This document shows, piece after piece, positions 7,637 to 16,226 of a stretch of 64,000 nucleotides of DNA. This DNA comes from Sanguibacter gelidistatuariae (lineage in GTDB: Bacteria > Actinomycetota > Actinomycetes > Actinomycetales > Cellulomonadaceae). Positions within the stretch are counted from its first letter, which is position 1; the number at the start of each line of letters is the position of its first letter. The stretch covers positions 53,505-117,504 of the forward strand of contig NZ_FMYH01000010.1 of assembly GCF_900096585.1 (NCBI RefSeq), given 5' to 3'. The notes beneath the pieces were generated by a model. That model did no database searches, was not told where the DNA came from, and worked only from the letters and a program-made list of their open reading frames with translations. The translations under genes were made by a program, and so were the position numbers.

Positions 7637-9520
7637 TCAGAGCGACTTGCGGAGGGCCGCGAGCAGGTCGGACTCTTGGGTGGCGCGGGCGGCGCGGCTC
7701 ACCTGGACCTCTACGACGCTGATGCCCGGTCGCGGCTGCGCGAGCAGTTCACCGAGCACCTGTGCGTCGTCGACTCGCTCGTGGTGCACGCCGTAGCCCG
7801 CGCACAACAGCCCCAGGTCGGCCCCGTGCGGGGTCGCGAAGACGCGCTCGAACAGTGCTGGGTCGCCGGCCCGACCGTGCTCGAGCCCGGCGAAGATCGC
7901 CCCGCCGTCGTCGTTGACGACAACGATCTGCAGGGAGACGGCCGGCTCGAAGGGCCCGCGGAGCAGCCCGCCGACGTCGTGCAGGAAGGTCAGGTCGCCG
8001 AGGAGCGCCCGCACGGTTCCGGCGGCGCCCTGCGCGCCTGGCCCGTGCGAACCGCCCTGCAGCCCGAGCGCGACGCCGATCGCGGTCGAGATCGTGCCGT
8101 CGATCCCGGCCAGGCCGCGGTTGGCGACCACGGTCGGCGGCTCGAACCAGCGCGCCACGAGGTCGAGGTCCCGCACGGGGCTCGAAGACCCGATGACCAG
8201 CGCGTCCCCGGGCGCGCTCGCCCTGGCCACAGCATCGGCAACGACCAGCGCGGTGAGCACCCCGACCGCCTCACCACACGCCTGCCCGACGACGTCCGTC
8301 GCGGCTTCGGAAGCTGCGCGCCACTTCTTGAGGGCACGCTCGCTGCGCGGGTCGGCGGAGCCGGTGAGCCAGCCCGCCGGCACGTGGTCGAGCACGAAGG
8401 AGGCGTTGCGCGCGGCGTCGGGCCACTGCTCCGCGCCCGTGGCGACGACCACGACCCGAACATCCGGGCGGGCTAGCAGCTGCTGCACGGGCCGGGACAG
8501 CGTCGGGCGTCCGAGCAGGATCACCTGACGGACCTGGGCCGTGAGATCGCTGGCCCCGAGCACGAGGCGGTGGGCGTGGATGAGGTTCGGGCCACCGGCG
8601 GCCCCCGAGGACGCCTCCGCCAGCAGCGGCCAGCTGCGGGTCTCGGCCAGCGCCCGGGCGACCGGACTGGCTCCGTCCCCCGCCACGACCACGGTCGCCG
8701 GCTCGGCGTCCAGGCGGAGCTCGTCGATCAGCGGATCGGTTCCGGGCTGGGTGCGCGGCAGAACCGTCCCCAGGCCCCGGCCAAGGCCAGTGGGGCCTTC
8801 GTCGTCGGCTCCGTGTGCACGGCGGGCAACGCCTACCTCCCCCGCCAGGCCGTCCATGCCCGCGAGTCCGGCCGTGCCGGCAAGGTCCTCTGGGCCGGGG
8901 GCCAGTGGCTCGCGGTAGGCGAGGTTGAGGTGCACAGGCCCCGGGTGCAGGGTGCGCGTGCCCGACGCCGCAGCGACCGCGCGGGTGACCACCGCGCGCA
9001 GGTCCCACAGCTCCTCGGGCCGTCCGGAGGGCGCGGGGACGTCTACGGCCAGCCTGGTGGCCGAGCCGAAGATCCCCACCTGATCGCCGGTCTGGTTGGC
9101 GCCGGTGCCGCGCAGCTCGTGCGGGCGGTCCGCGGTGAGCAGGAGCAGCGGGACCCCGCTGTGATGGGCCTCGAGCACCGCGGGCAGCAGGTTGGCCACC
9201 GCCGTGCCGGAGGTGGTGACCACCGCGACGGGCGCTGCGAGCGCGCGGCCGGTGAGCGGGTCGGCCAGGTGGCCTGCGAGCACCTGGCCCGCTTGGGCCA
9301 GTCCGAGGGCCAGGAAGCCGGCATCGCGCTCGTCGATGCGCACGTGCAGGCGGATGAGCGGGGACCGCCCTCCCGGCACCGTGTGCCCGGCGGCCGCGGC
9401 GAAGGCGTAGGCGAGGGGCGCGCTGCGCGAGCCGGGCGCCAGCACGACATCGCGCACGCCGAGCCGGACGAGGGAACGCACGAGGTCGCGGGCTGCGGCG
9501 ACGGACGGGGAGGTGGTCAC
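7637..9520 (-). CDS. menD: 2-succinyl-5-enolpyruvyl-6-hydroxy-3-cyclohexene-1-carboxylate synthase
   Basis: 627-aa thiamine-diphosphate enzyme that joins 2-oxoglutarate to isochorismate in menaquinone synthesis. N-terminal motif VLAPGSRSAPLAYA, TTSGTAVANLLPAV and ADRPHELRGTGANQT, and the C-terminal GDLTFLHDVGGLL with VVVNDDGGAIF are typical of MenD. Longer than many homologues because of a Gly-rich insert around residues 210-245. Start is GTG at 9520 with AGGAG eight bases upstream, overlapping the menC stop as GTGA. Confidence 0.95.
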   Translation of the reverse strand: MTTSPSVAAARDLVRSLVRLGVRDVVLAPGSRSAPLAYAFAAAAGHTVPGGRSPLIRLHVRIDERDAGFLALGLAQAGQVLAGHLADPLTGRALAAPVAVVTTSGTAVANLLPAVLEAHHSGVPLLLLTADRPHELRGTGANQTGDQVGIFGSATRLAVDVPAPSGRPEELWDLRAVVTRAVAAASGTRTLHPGPVHLNLAYREPLAPGPEDLAGTAGLAGMDGLAGEVGVARRAHGADDEGPTGLGRGLGTVLPRTQPGTDPLIDELRLDAEPATVVVAGDGASPVARALAETRSWPLLAEASSGAAGGPNLIHAHRLVLGASDLTAQVRQVILLGRPTLSRPVQQLLARPDVRVVVVATGAEQWPDAARNASFVLDHVPAGWLTGSADPRSERALKKWRAASEAATDVVGQACGEAVGVLTALVVADAVARASAPGDALVIGSSSPVRDLDLVARWFEPPTVVANRGLAGIDGTISTAIGVALGLQGGSHGPGAQGAAGTVRALLGDLTFLHDVGGLLRGPFEPAVSLQIVVVNDDGGAIFAGLEHGRAGDPALFERVFATPHGADLGLLCAGYGVHHERVDDAQVLGELLAQPRPGISVVEVQVSRAARATQESDLLAALRKSL

Positions 9521-10500
9521 GGGGTGGTCTCTCCTGACGAGGCGGGCCGGGCCTGGGCCAGCCGGGCGACTCGCGTGGCGCGCTGTTCCCAGCGCTGGGC
9601 GACGAGCGGGTCGAGCAGGTGTGCGTCCGTCGCGGCGAGGCTGGCGGCATCCGGGACGGGCCGGCGGACCTCGATCATGCCGTCGACCGGCAGCAGCGGA
9701 TCGGGGACCGTGTCGCGGACGAGAAGCTGGGAGGTCGCCAGGCCGCAGGCGTGGTCGAGCCGGGGCAGCGCCGCGGCGAGCGCAAGCCCCGCGGCCAGCC
9801 CGACCGAGCTCTCGAGCGCGGAGGAGACGACGACGGGCAGGGCGACCTGCTCGGCCAGGTCGAGGCAGGCACGGACGCCCCCGAGCGGCTGGACCTTGAG
9901 CACGATGATGTCGGCGGCTTGGGCCCGGACCACCGCAAAGGGGTCCTCGGCGCGCCGGATGGACTCGTCCGCCGCCACGAGAACCGACGTCCGACGCCGG
10001 ACCTCGGCTAGCTCGGGGACTGTCGCGCAGGGCTGCTCGACGTACTCGAGTCCGCCGGCCGCCCGGTCGAGCAGGCGCAGCCGCTCAACGGCGGTCTCCA
10101 CATCCCAGGCACCGTTGGCGTCGATCCGGATCGCCCCGGTCAGGCCGAGCGCGTCACGGACCGCCTCGAGCCGGGCGATCTCTTCGTCTACCCCCTGGCC
10201 GCGCTCGGCGACCTTGACCTTGGCAGTCCGGCACCCCCCGGAAGCCAGGACGATCTGGTGGGCCCGCTCGGGGTCCGTCGCCGGGACGGTCACGTTGACC
10301 GGGATGTGGGTGCGCAGCGCCGGTGGCCATCCCACGTGGGCGGCCTCCCAGGCGGCGAGCCACCAGGAGACCGACTCGGCGTCGTCGTAGTCCCAGAAGG
10401 GGGAGAACTCGCCCCATCCGGCGGGGCCGGCGAGCAGCACGCCGTCGCGCACCTCGATGCCGCGAAAACGCGTGGTCAGGGGCGTGGAGTAGACGTTCAC
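9517..10500 (-). CDS. menC: o-succinylbenzoate synthase
   Basis: 327-aa enolase-superfamily dehydratase acting after MenD/MenH. The catalytic Lys pair lies in TAKVKVAE, the metal ligands in IRIDANGAWD, YVEQPC and AADESI, and the second Lys in IIVLKVQPLGG. Two GTG codons are adjacent (10503 and 10500). The second is preceded by TAACCT-GGGGTG, i.e. a -10 box exactly six bases upstream, so 10500 is chosen as a leaderless start. Co-transcribed with menD (4-base overlap). Confidence 0.93.
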   Translation of the reverse strand: MNVYSTPLTTRFRGIEVRDGVLLAGPAGWGEFSPFWDYDDAESVSWWLAAWEAAHVGWPPALRTHIPVNVTVPATDPERAHQIVLASGGCRTAKVKVAERGQGVDEEIARLEAVRDALGLTGAIRIDANGAWDVETAVERLRLLDRAAGGLEYVEQPCATVPELAEVRRRTSVLVAADESIRRAEDPFAVVRAQAADIIVLKVQPLGGVRACLDLAEQVALPVVVSSALESSVGLAAGLALAAALPRLDHACGLATSQLLVRDTVPDPLLPVDGMIEVRRPVPDAASLAATDAHLLDPLVAQRWEQRATRVARLAQARPASSGETTP

Positions 10501-10506
10501 CACCCC

Positions 10507-10512
10507 AGGTTA
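10507..10512 (-). promoter_or_regulatory. -10 box of menC-menD (TAACCT)
   Basis: On the minus strand TAACCT-N6-GTG. The spacing matches leaderless actinobacterial promoters and fixes the start codon. Confidence 0.55.
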
Positions 10513-10561
10513 GGCGGTCTGGGCCACCGCGGTGAGAGGGAGGGGTAGTGGTAGGCACGGC

Positions 10562-12034
10562 TTACCAGGTGTCAGAGTCGTCCTCGTCGACGACCGCGGG
10601 AGCCACGACCTGCGACCGGGAACCGGCCCGGGCGGCCCAACCGAGCTCGGTAGCCTCCTCCTCGTCCTCAAGACCGGGGACGACAAATCCGCCGGAGGAG
10701 CGCTTGCGGCCGGACTTGCCCGCCCCTCCCGCGCCCCCGCCCATGCCGCCACCGCCCATGACCGCGTTGGAACCACCAGCCCCCGCGCCTGACACACCCG
10801 GGACACCGGAACCGCCTGCGGCACGTGGTCCGGCACCGGTCACTGATCCGCTGAGCCCCCCGGAGAGTCCACGCGCACCGGCCGCGCCGTTTGCCGAACC
10901 GGCCCCGCCCATCGGGCCGGTCAAGGCGCCCGCAAGCCCTCCGGACCCCGCACGCGCAGTGAGCAGGCCGGCACCCCCTGCAAGCGCGCTGCCGCCGACG
11001 GCGCCGACCCCGGCGATACTCCCCGAAAGTCCAGACTGGCCGCCGATCTGGGTGCCGCCTCCACCGCTCCCACCTCCCGGCCAGCCGGTGCTGAGGATGG
11101 CGCCACCACCACCGCCGGACACGCCCGGTATCGTTCCGGTCGATCCGCCGTCGACCGACACTTTGCCGCCACTGTTGGAACCTCCGCTCGATCCGGAGTC
11201 GCTGGCCCCGGGATTCCCCCCGGGGACGGCGGTCCCCAGATCGGCGCCGGGGTATCCCGGGTCAGAACCTGAACCAGGGGAGGGGTGATACGTGCCAGGG
11301 CCACCCGGGTAACCGGGCGTGATGGAGGAGCCGGGACCGGGCATGGAACCGCCGGGCAGCCCGGAACCGGGGGTAGTCGGGTCGACGCCCGCGAGATTCG
11401 GGTGGGACCACTCGTAGGGCTCTACGTCGTCGTTGTACGACCGCGGGACCCGCTCGGCCGCCGCTTGGACACCAGAGCCGGCGCCCGACGGGTCGACGAT
11501 CGGAGCGGCATTGAGCCGTTCCTGGATGTTCGCGGCCGATTCGATGGCGGCCGTCATGTCGGCGTTGAGCTTTGACAGCGCGGTGGCCGCTGCCTCATCA
11601 CGCGCGGGGTTGGTGACCGGCGTCCACTGGTCCGGCGAACCCGCAGGGTTCTCCCAAGGTCTGGGTTGCTGGCCGAGCTCTCCGAGCATCGGCGGGCGGA
11701 CGACCTTCTCGTAGACGACCGCAGAGGGCAGGAGCTCGTAGGCCGTGCGTGCGCCAGAGACCGAGGTTTTGACCGTGTCGACGATGGTCATGACCTCGAG
11801 GATCGTGTCCGCATGAGTGAGGAGCTTGTTCGACGTCGCGTTGAGCGCCTCGCTCGCCGCCGTTGCCGATTCGGCCTCCCAACCAGGGTTGGCCGCGATC
11901 GTCTTGAGCACGTTGGCCAGATCCTCGATCTGCTGCGAGGCTCCGAGGAAGGCGCCCTCGTCCCAGCGATACTCGCCGAGCCCCTTGGTCTCGACATTCT
12001 GCAGGACACTCTCGTTGTTCCCAGGGGTCATCAT
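10562..12034 (-). CDS. ESX/WXG-like putative secreted protein with Gly-rich tail
   Basis: 490-aa protein without signal peptide. The first ~170 residues are predicted alpha-helical with a helix-turn containing NPGWEAESA (~residues 50-58), reminiscent of the WXG/PPE class exported by type VII secretion. From ~190 on it is Gly/Ser/Pro-rich and of low complexity. The very C-terminus is acidic (DEEEATELG ... DEDDSDTW). RBS AAAGGAG precedes two adjacent ATGs. Second gene of a pair with the 130-aa gene upstream, as for ESX partners. No ESX machinery (EccC, EccD, mycosin) is in the window, so the secretion route is inference. Confidence 0.6.
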   Translation of the reverse strand: MMTPGNNESVLQNVETKGLGEYRWDEGAFLGASQQIEDLANVLKTIAANPGWEAESATAASEALNATSNKLLTHADTILEVMTIVDTVKTSVSGARTAYELLPSAVVYEKVVRPPMLGELGQQPRPWENPAGSPDQWTPVTNPARDEAAATALSKLNADMTAAIESAANIQERLNAAPIVDPSGAGSGVQAAAERVPRSYNDDVEPYEWSHPNLAGVDPTTPGSGLPGGSMPGPGSSITPGYPGGPGTYHPSPGSGSDPGYPGADLGTAVPGGNPGASDSGSSGGSNSGGKVSVDGGSTGTIPGVSGGGGGAILSTGWPGGGSGGGGTQIGGQSGLSGSIAGVGAVGGSALAGGAGLLTARAGSGGLAGALTGPMGGAGSANGAAGARGLSGGLSGSVTGAGPRAAGGSGVPGVSGAGAGGSNAVMGGGGMGGGAGGAGKSGRKRSSGGFVVPGLEDEEEATELGWAARAGSRSQVVAPAVVDEDDSDTW

Positions 12035-12107
12035 GGCCTGGAGCTCCTTTCATCTCGTCTGCGTGAAGCGGGTGGTGGCGACCCCGCAGGGCCTCCATCG
12101 GGATGGG

Positions 12108-12500
12108 TCAGAAGAACCTCGACAAGCCTGATCCCCCGGACGGCCCGATCTCGGTGGTCACACGCTCCCCCGGTGGAAGCTGGAGGTTCTCGATCGCCGC
12201 GAAGTCGTCGGCGATGGACTGGTTCGAGGAGTACATCGTCTTCACGGTGTCGCGGAAGACCTCGATCACGGTGTCGAGGTTCCTCTGGGCGTCGGAGAAC
12301 AGGGCCGCCGCCGTCCTCGTCGTGATCCCGTACTGCGTGGTGAAGGACCTGCATGACGGGACCGAGGTGAAGAAGTCCGACGTCGCGCTGTGCGCGACCT
12401 CTTCGAGCCGTTCCTTGACGCGCACGACGTCGGCATAGGCATCGCTGATCAGTCGGATCCGATCAGCGACGGCCTGCTCGCTGAAGACAACCTGTTCCAT
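12108..12500 (-). CDS. small helical protein, putative ESX partner
   Basis: 130-aa protein, almost wholly helical in the first ~105 residues (helix 1 about 5-38, helix 2 about 58-105) with a short turn holding SVPSC, and a flexible Pro/Gly-rich end. Size and helical-hairpin layout resemble WXG100-like partners, though no clear W-x-G is seen. TAGGAGC five bases before the ATG supports the start; the open frame upstream is ignored. Transcribed 73 bp ahead of the 490-aa gene, probably as one unit. Confidence 0.6.
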   Translation of the reverse strand: MEQVVFSEQAVADRIRLISDAYADVVRVKERLEEVAHSATSDFFTSVPSCRSFTTQYGITTRTAAALFSDAQRNLDTVIEVFRDTVKTMYSSNQSIADDFAAIENLQLPPGERVTTEIGPSGGSGLSRFF

Positions 12501-12648
12501 CTGTGCTCCTAGGTTCCGAAGCGGGGATCGTTTCCCGTGCGGTGCGCGCAATAAGTCAAGTCACACCCTAGGTCGCGCTGCCTGGCTCCGCACCCATCTG
12601 ACGTGGGGACTTGTACCCACTCACTTCACCCATATGCGCCCGCGCCCG

Positions 12649-12654
12649 TAGGAT
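12649..12654 (+). promoter_or_regulatory. possible promoter of the lipoprotein gene (TAGGAT)
   Basis: TAGGAT as -10, with TTCACC at 12625-12630 as -35 at 18-bp spacing; a ~60-base leader would follow. On the opposite strand TAGGGT (12565-12570) may drive the ESX-like pair. Confidence 0.3.
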
Positions 12655-12720
12655 CATTTCCGGCGCCCCAGGGCTATCGGGTGGCGCTCCCTGCTCGATG
12701 TTCCTGGAAGGACCTCGCTC

Positions 12721-13464
12721 GTGCGCACACCCCGGTCACACGCCCGTCTCCCGGCGGCACGCGCTGCCATCCTGGTTCTGGCCGGTGCCCTGGCTCTCAC
12801 GGCGTGCGCGACCGACGCTTCGCCGAAGGTGAGCTCACCCGCCCCCACGACGACCGCAGCCACCGAGGCACCTCCCGAACCCACCGCAGACCCGACCACC
12901 GACGGCCCGCAGGTCATCGACGCCGGAGCGGTGACTGTGGAGACGCCTCAGACGGTCACCGGAACGGGACCCGCGACCATCGAGTTCAGCGTCGGCAAGA
13001 TGAACCCGGTGTTCGAGTTCACCTGCGCCGACTGCGCCGACGCCGTCGACGTCACCCTCGCCGACCCGAACGTCATCATGTGGCGAACCACCGGTCCGGT
13101 CGACGGTGCGTGGCTGTCTCGACCGTTCGGCGCCATGCCTGCGTCGAACACGATCTCCGTCGAGGTCAACGGCACCTGGTCGATGACGATCTCGGACGCG
13201 TCGACGCTGCCGACCTCGAGCGGACCCCAGAGCGGTCACGGACCCGCGGTCATCACGCTCGACCAGCCGGCGACCCAGCTCGAGGTCACGTTCACCCCGC
13301 TCGACGAGACTGACATCCTTGACATCTACGTCTATGGCACGACAACCGACCGCGAATCGCTCCGCGACTTCATGACCGAGTCCACCACCGAGACCTTCGA
13401 CGTCGCCCTCCCCGGAACCGTCATGATCCTCGCCGCTGGCGACTGGACGATCACCCCGCGGTAA
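12721..13464 (+). CDS. putative lipoprotein of unknown function
   Basis: 247-aa exported lipoprotein. The signal peptide has Arg residues at 2-14, a hydrophobic core and the lipobox LTAC (Cys ~29). A Thr/Pro/Ala-rich linker of ~40 residues follows, then a beta-rich domain with one Cys-x-x-Cys (CADC). Start is GTG with GGAAGGA nine bases upstream. No family recognised. Lies between the ESX-like pair (divergent) and menB. Confidence 0.75.
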   Translation: MRTPRSHARLPAARAAILVLAGALALTACATDASPKVSSPAPTTTAATEAPPEPTADPTTDGPQVIDAGAVTVETPQTVTGTGPATIEFSVGKMNPVFEFTCADCADAVDVTLADPNVIMWRTTGPVDGAWLSRPFGAMPASNTISVEVNGTWSMTISDASTLPTSSGPQSGHGPAVITLDQPATQLEVTFTPLDETDILDIYVYGTTTDRESLRDFMTESTTETFDVALPGTVMILAAGDWTITPR

Positions 13465-13546
13465 CCCCGCGACCGTGTACTGCGGAGCGACCTCCTCAGG
13501 CCCGCAGCGCCGAAGTGCCCGTACCCGGACCGCACCCCACCTCCCC

Positions 13547-13552
13547 TAAGGT
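13547..13552 (+). promoter_or_regulatory. -10 box of menB (TAAGGT)
   Basis: TAAGGT-N6-ATG, as expected for a leaderless transcript. The overlapping AAGGTGG could instead be read as a ribosome binding site four bases from the ATG, so both readings are open. Confidence 0.4.
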
Positions 13553-13558
13553 GGTCGG

Positions 13559-14524
13559 ATGAGCGCACTCCCCACCACGGTGTCCCAGACCTTCGAGCCC
13601 GAGCGCTGGCGCGTCGTTGCCGGCTTCGAGGGCCTCACCGACATCACGTACCACCGCGGCGTCGACCGGACCGGTCCGGTCGAGCGTGACCTGCCCGTCG
13701 TCCGGATCGCCTTCGACCGCCCCGAGGTGCGCAATGCCTTCCGGCCGCACGGCGTCGACGAGCTCTACCGGGTCATGGACCACGCCCGGATGACCTCCGA
13801 CGTCGCCGCGGTGATGCTCACGGGCAACGGCCCCAGCGCCAAGGACGGCGGATGGGCCTTCTGCTCGGGGGGCGACCAGCGGATCCGCGGGCGCGACGGC
13901 TACCGGTACACGACGGACGACGCGTCCGGCCAGGCCGCGCAGACGGCCGACCACATCGACCCCGCCCAGGCCGGGCGGCTGCACATCCTCGAGGTGCAGC
14001 GCCTCATGCGCACCATGCCCAAGGTCGTCATCGCCGTCGTCAACGGCTGGGCCGCGGGTGGCGGGCACTCCCTGCACGTGGTCGCGGACCTGTCGATCGC
14101 GAGCCGCGAGCACGCCCGGTTTAAGCAGACGGACGCGAACGTCGGGTCCTTCGACGCCGGCTACGGTTCGGCGCTCTTCGCCCGCCAGGTCGGCCAGAAG
14201 CGGGCCCGCGAGGTCTTCTTCCTGGCCCGCGAGTACTCCGCGCAGGACGCCTACGAATGGGGCGCCGTCAACGAGGTGGCCGACCACTCCGACGTCGAGA
14301 ACCTCGCCCTCGAGTACGCGCGGATCATCGCGACCAAGTCGCCGCAGGCGATCCGCATGCTCAAGTTCGCCTTCAACCTGGCCGACGACGGGCTGGCCGG
14401 CCAGCAGGTCTTCGCCGGGGAGGCCACCCGGCTCGCGTACATGACCGACGAGGCCGTCGAGGGGCGCGATGCCTTCCTCGAGCGACGCGATCCCGACTGG
14501 TCGGGCTTCCCCTACTACTTCTAG
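13559..14524 (+). CDS. menB: 1,4-dihydroxy-2-naphthoyl-CoA synthase
   Basis: 321-aa crotonase-fold enzyme that cyclises o-succinylbenzoyl-CoA. Visible hallmarks: RIAFDRPEVRNAFRP, the oxyanion-hole segment FCSGGDQRIRG, VNGWAAGGGHSLHVV, FKQTDANVGSFDAGYGS and a C-terminus ending in DWSGFPYYF, the typical menaquinone MenB end. Slightly longer than the E. coli enzyme through an N-terminal extension seen in actinobacteria. Single gene; its neighbours menE and menA lie 1.7 kb downstream. Confidence 0.96.
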   Translation: MSALPTTVSQTFEPERWRVVAGFEGLTDITYHRGVDRTGPVERDLPVVRIAFDRPEVRNAFRPHGVDELYRVMDHARMTSDVAAVMLTGNGPSAKDGGWAFCSGGDQRIRGRDGYRYTTDDASGQAAQTADHIDPAQAGRLHILEVQRLMRTMPKVVIAVVNGWAAGGGHSLHVVADLSIASREHARFKQTDANVGSFDAGYGSALFARQVGQKRAREVFFLAREYSAQDAYEWGAVNEVADHSDVENLALEYARIIATKSPQAIRMLKFAFNLADDGLAGQQVFAGEATRLAYMTDEAVEGRDAFLERRDPDWSGFPYYF

Positions 14525-14548
14525 TTTGGGTCGAGTCGGCTGGTCACG

Positions 14549-14839
14549 TCAGTTCGCCCCGAGGAGCTTCCCGACGACGTCGATCAGCTCGCGGCCGAAG
14601 TACGCCGCGCCGAAGGCGACCGCGAACAAGGCTCCGAAGGCGAGCAGGACGGGGACGATCGAGGCTGCCTTGCTCGGCTCGTCCGCGGCAGTGTGAGCGT
14701 TGACCTTGCGTGACGTCACGGTCTTGGCTGAGGCCGCCGTGGCCGAGCCAGACGTGGGTGACGTGGTGCGCGCTGTGCGGCGCGGGGATGCCGGTGCGGT
14801 GATCCCAGCCGGCCCTGGGTGGTGGACGAAGGTTGCCAT
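14549..14839 (-). CDS. small tail-anchored membrane protein, function unknown
   Basis: 96-aa protein with a disordered Pro/Ser/Thr-rich first half and one hydrophobic helix at ~residues 61-84, followed by a short amphipathic end. GAGGT touches the ATG. No family recognised. It lies downstream of the DUF3048 lipoprotein gene, separated by a terminator-like hairpin. Convergent with menB, whose stop is 25 bp away. Confidence 0.55.
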   Translation of the reverse strand: MATFVHHPGPAGITAPASPRRTARTTSPTSGSATAASAKTVTSRKVNAHTAADEPSKAASIVPVLLAFGALFAVAFGAAYFGRELIDVVGKLLGAN

Positions 14840-14906
14840 ACCTCAAGGATGCGCGCGCAGGCCGCTCGCGCACGTCGGGCCCGAGGTGGGTCCTTGAGGC
14901 CGACGG

Positions 14907-14956
14907 CTCATCCGGTGGGCTGACGGTCCCAGGGGCGTCTCCCCCCACCGGATGAG
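14907..14956. terminator. stem-loop downstream of the DUF3048 gene
   Basis: CTCATCCGGTGGG / CCCACCGGATGAG, a perfect 13-bp stem with a 24-base loop, 59 bp past the DUF3048 stop. No T run on the minus strand; typical of high-GC terminators. Confidence 0.6.
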
Positions 14957-15014
14957 GCAGGCCGGCGCCGGAGCGCACCAGGGATGAACCCGGCCATCCC
15001 CACGAGGCAAGCGG

Positions 15015-16121
15015 TCAGCTCGTGGTGACCGAACCGTTGCTCACCGGCACGAGCTCGACCCAGGTGTTGCCCGGCGCCAGGGTGATCGGCGTGCCGTCCG
15101 CAGCGGTCAGGGAGAAAGGCGTCGCGGCGTCGGGCTTGGTCCACGTCGCGGTGACGGACTTGCCGCCCGTGGCGACGACGGCCTCGCCCGAGCCGATCAC
15201 CTGAGTCTCGGGGACGGGCGAACCGGCGGGGTCGGTGTACTGGGTGTTGAACAGGCTGACCTTGAGCACCACGACGTTCTTCGCGGCCAGCTGCGCGCCG
15301 GTCGAGGACACGGCAGGTGTGGTCCCCTCCGACCGCAGGAAGGTCCCCGACGCCGCGTCCCAGGCCCAGGTGGGCCGGCTCGAGGCGGACATCACGACGG
15401 CGATCGACGTGGCTGGCGCCCCCGAGACGGCCGCGGTGGCGGTCGCGGCGTCGGACGCGAAGAGGAACTCACCCTTCGGGGAGTCCATGTGCGTCGCGTC
15501 TGCCTGCGCGAGGAAGGTCGCGGGCGTCCCGAAGACGTTGTGCGGAGCCTTGCGGTCCTTGGTCCGGTAGAAGCCGGCGTTCCCGAGGTCGTGGCTGACC
15601 ACCTGGAGGCCGACGTCGCGCACCGACTGCACGAAGGGCGGCTGCCCGCCCGAGAAGACCATCAGGCCGGCGAGCGGGGCGATGATGTTGGAGTCCATGG
15701 GGCGCACGGACCGGATCGGGCCGACCGTCTCGGGGATCTGGGAGTGGTAGACCGCGATGTAGCGGGTGATGCCGCCCTCGACGACTTCCTCCCAGACCAC
15801 GTCGGAGTACTCGAGCCCGGTCTGGGGGCGGGCTTCGCGGGAGTTCTCGATCTTGATCGCGAGCGCCGGGCGGTTGACCAGATCGGCCGAGGGCACGCCG
15901 GTCAGCGCCCAGGTGGTGGGCAGGACCGGCTCGGGGGCCGCCGACTTGTCCGCGGTCGCGTCCGTCGTGACCTCCGCGGTCACGGTCGGTGACGCCGCCG
16001 GCTCGGATGAGCAACCTGCCAGCAGGAGGCTCGTCGAGACCACGGTAGCCGCGAGCGCACCCCAGGATGCGCGGGCGCGCACAGGGGATCCGGCAGTCGG
16101 CACGCTGTGGGTTCGCAGCAC
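15015..16121 (-). CDS. DUF3048 (YerB-like) lipoprotein
   Basis: 368-aa lipoprotein: signal peptide with lipobox LLAGC (Cys ~37), Ala/Thr linker, then the DUF3048 domain with NRPALAIKIENSREARPQTGL, YSDVVWEEVVEGGITRYIAVY and PIRSVRPMD as signatures. Biochemical function of the family is not established; location would be the outer face of the membrane. The GTG at 16121 has GAGGAG eight bases upstream and is preferred to the GTG nine bases earlier, which would overlap that site. A minus-strand -10 box TAGGGT lies at 16199-16204. Confidence 0.85.
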   Translation of the reverse strand: MLRTHSVPTAGSPVRARASWGALAATVVSTSLLLAGCSSEPAASPTVTAEVTTDATADKSAAPEPVLPTTWALTGVPSADLVNRPALAIKIENSREARPQTGLEYSDVVWEEVVEGGITRYIAVYHSQIPETVGPIRSVRPMDSNIIAPLAGLMVFSGGQPPFVQSVRDVGLQVVSHDLGNAGFYRTKDRKAPHNVFGTPATFLAQADATHMDSPKGEFLFASDAATATAAVSGAPATSIAVVMSASSRPTWAWDAASGTFLRSEGTTPAVSSTGAQLAAKNVVVLKVSLFNTQYTDPAGSPVPETQVIGSGEAVVATGGKSVTATWTKPDAATPFSLTAADGTPITLAPGNTWVELVPVSNGSVTTS

Positions 16122-16214
16122 GTGGGGCACTCCTCAAGTCGGGACGATCGGTCGGGCTGTGGCGCGGGCCGGCCAGGAGATCTGGTCGGGTCGAGACCAC
16201 CCTAGAGGCCGATC

Positions 16215-16220
16215 TAGGCT
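16215..16220 (+). promoter_or_regulatory. -10 box of menE (TAGGCT)
   Basis: TAGGCT-N6-GTG with no ribosome binding site: a leaderless start for the menE-menA unit. The opposing TAGGGT box for DUF3048 is 10 bp away. Confidence 0.6.
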
Positions 16221-16226
16221 GATCTG

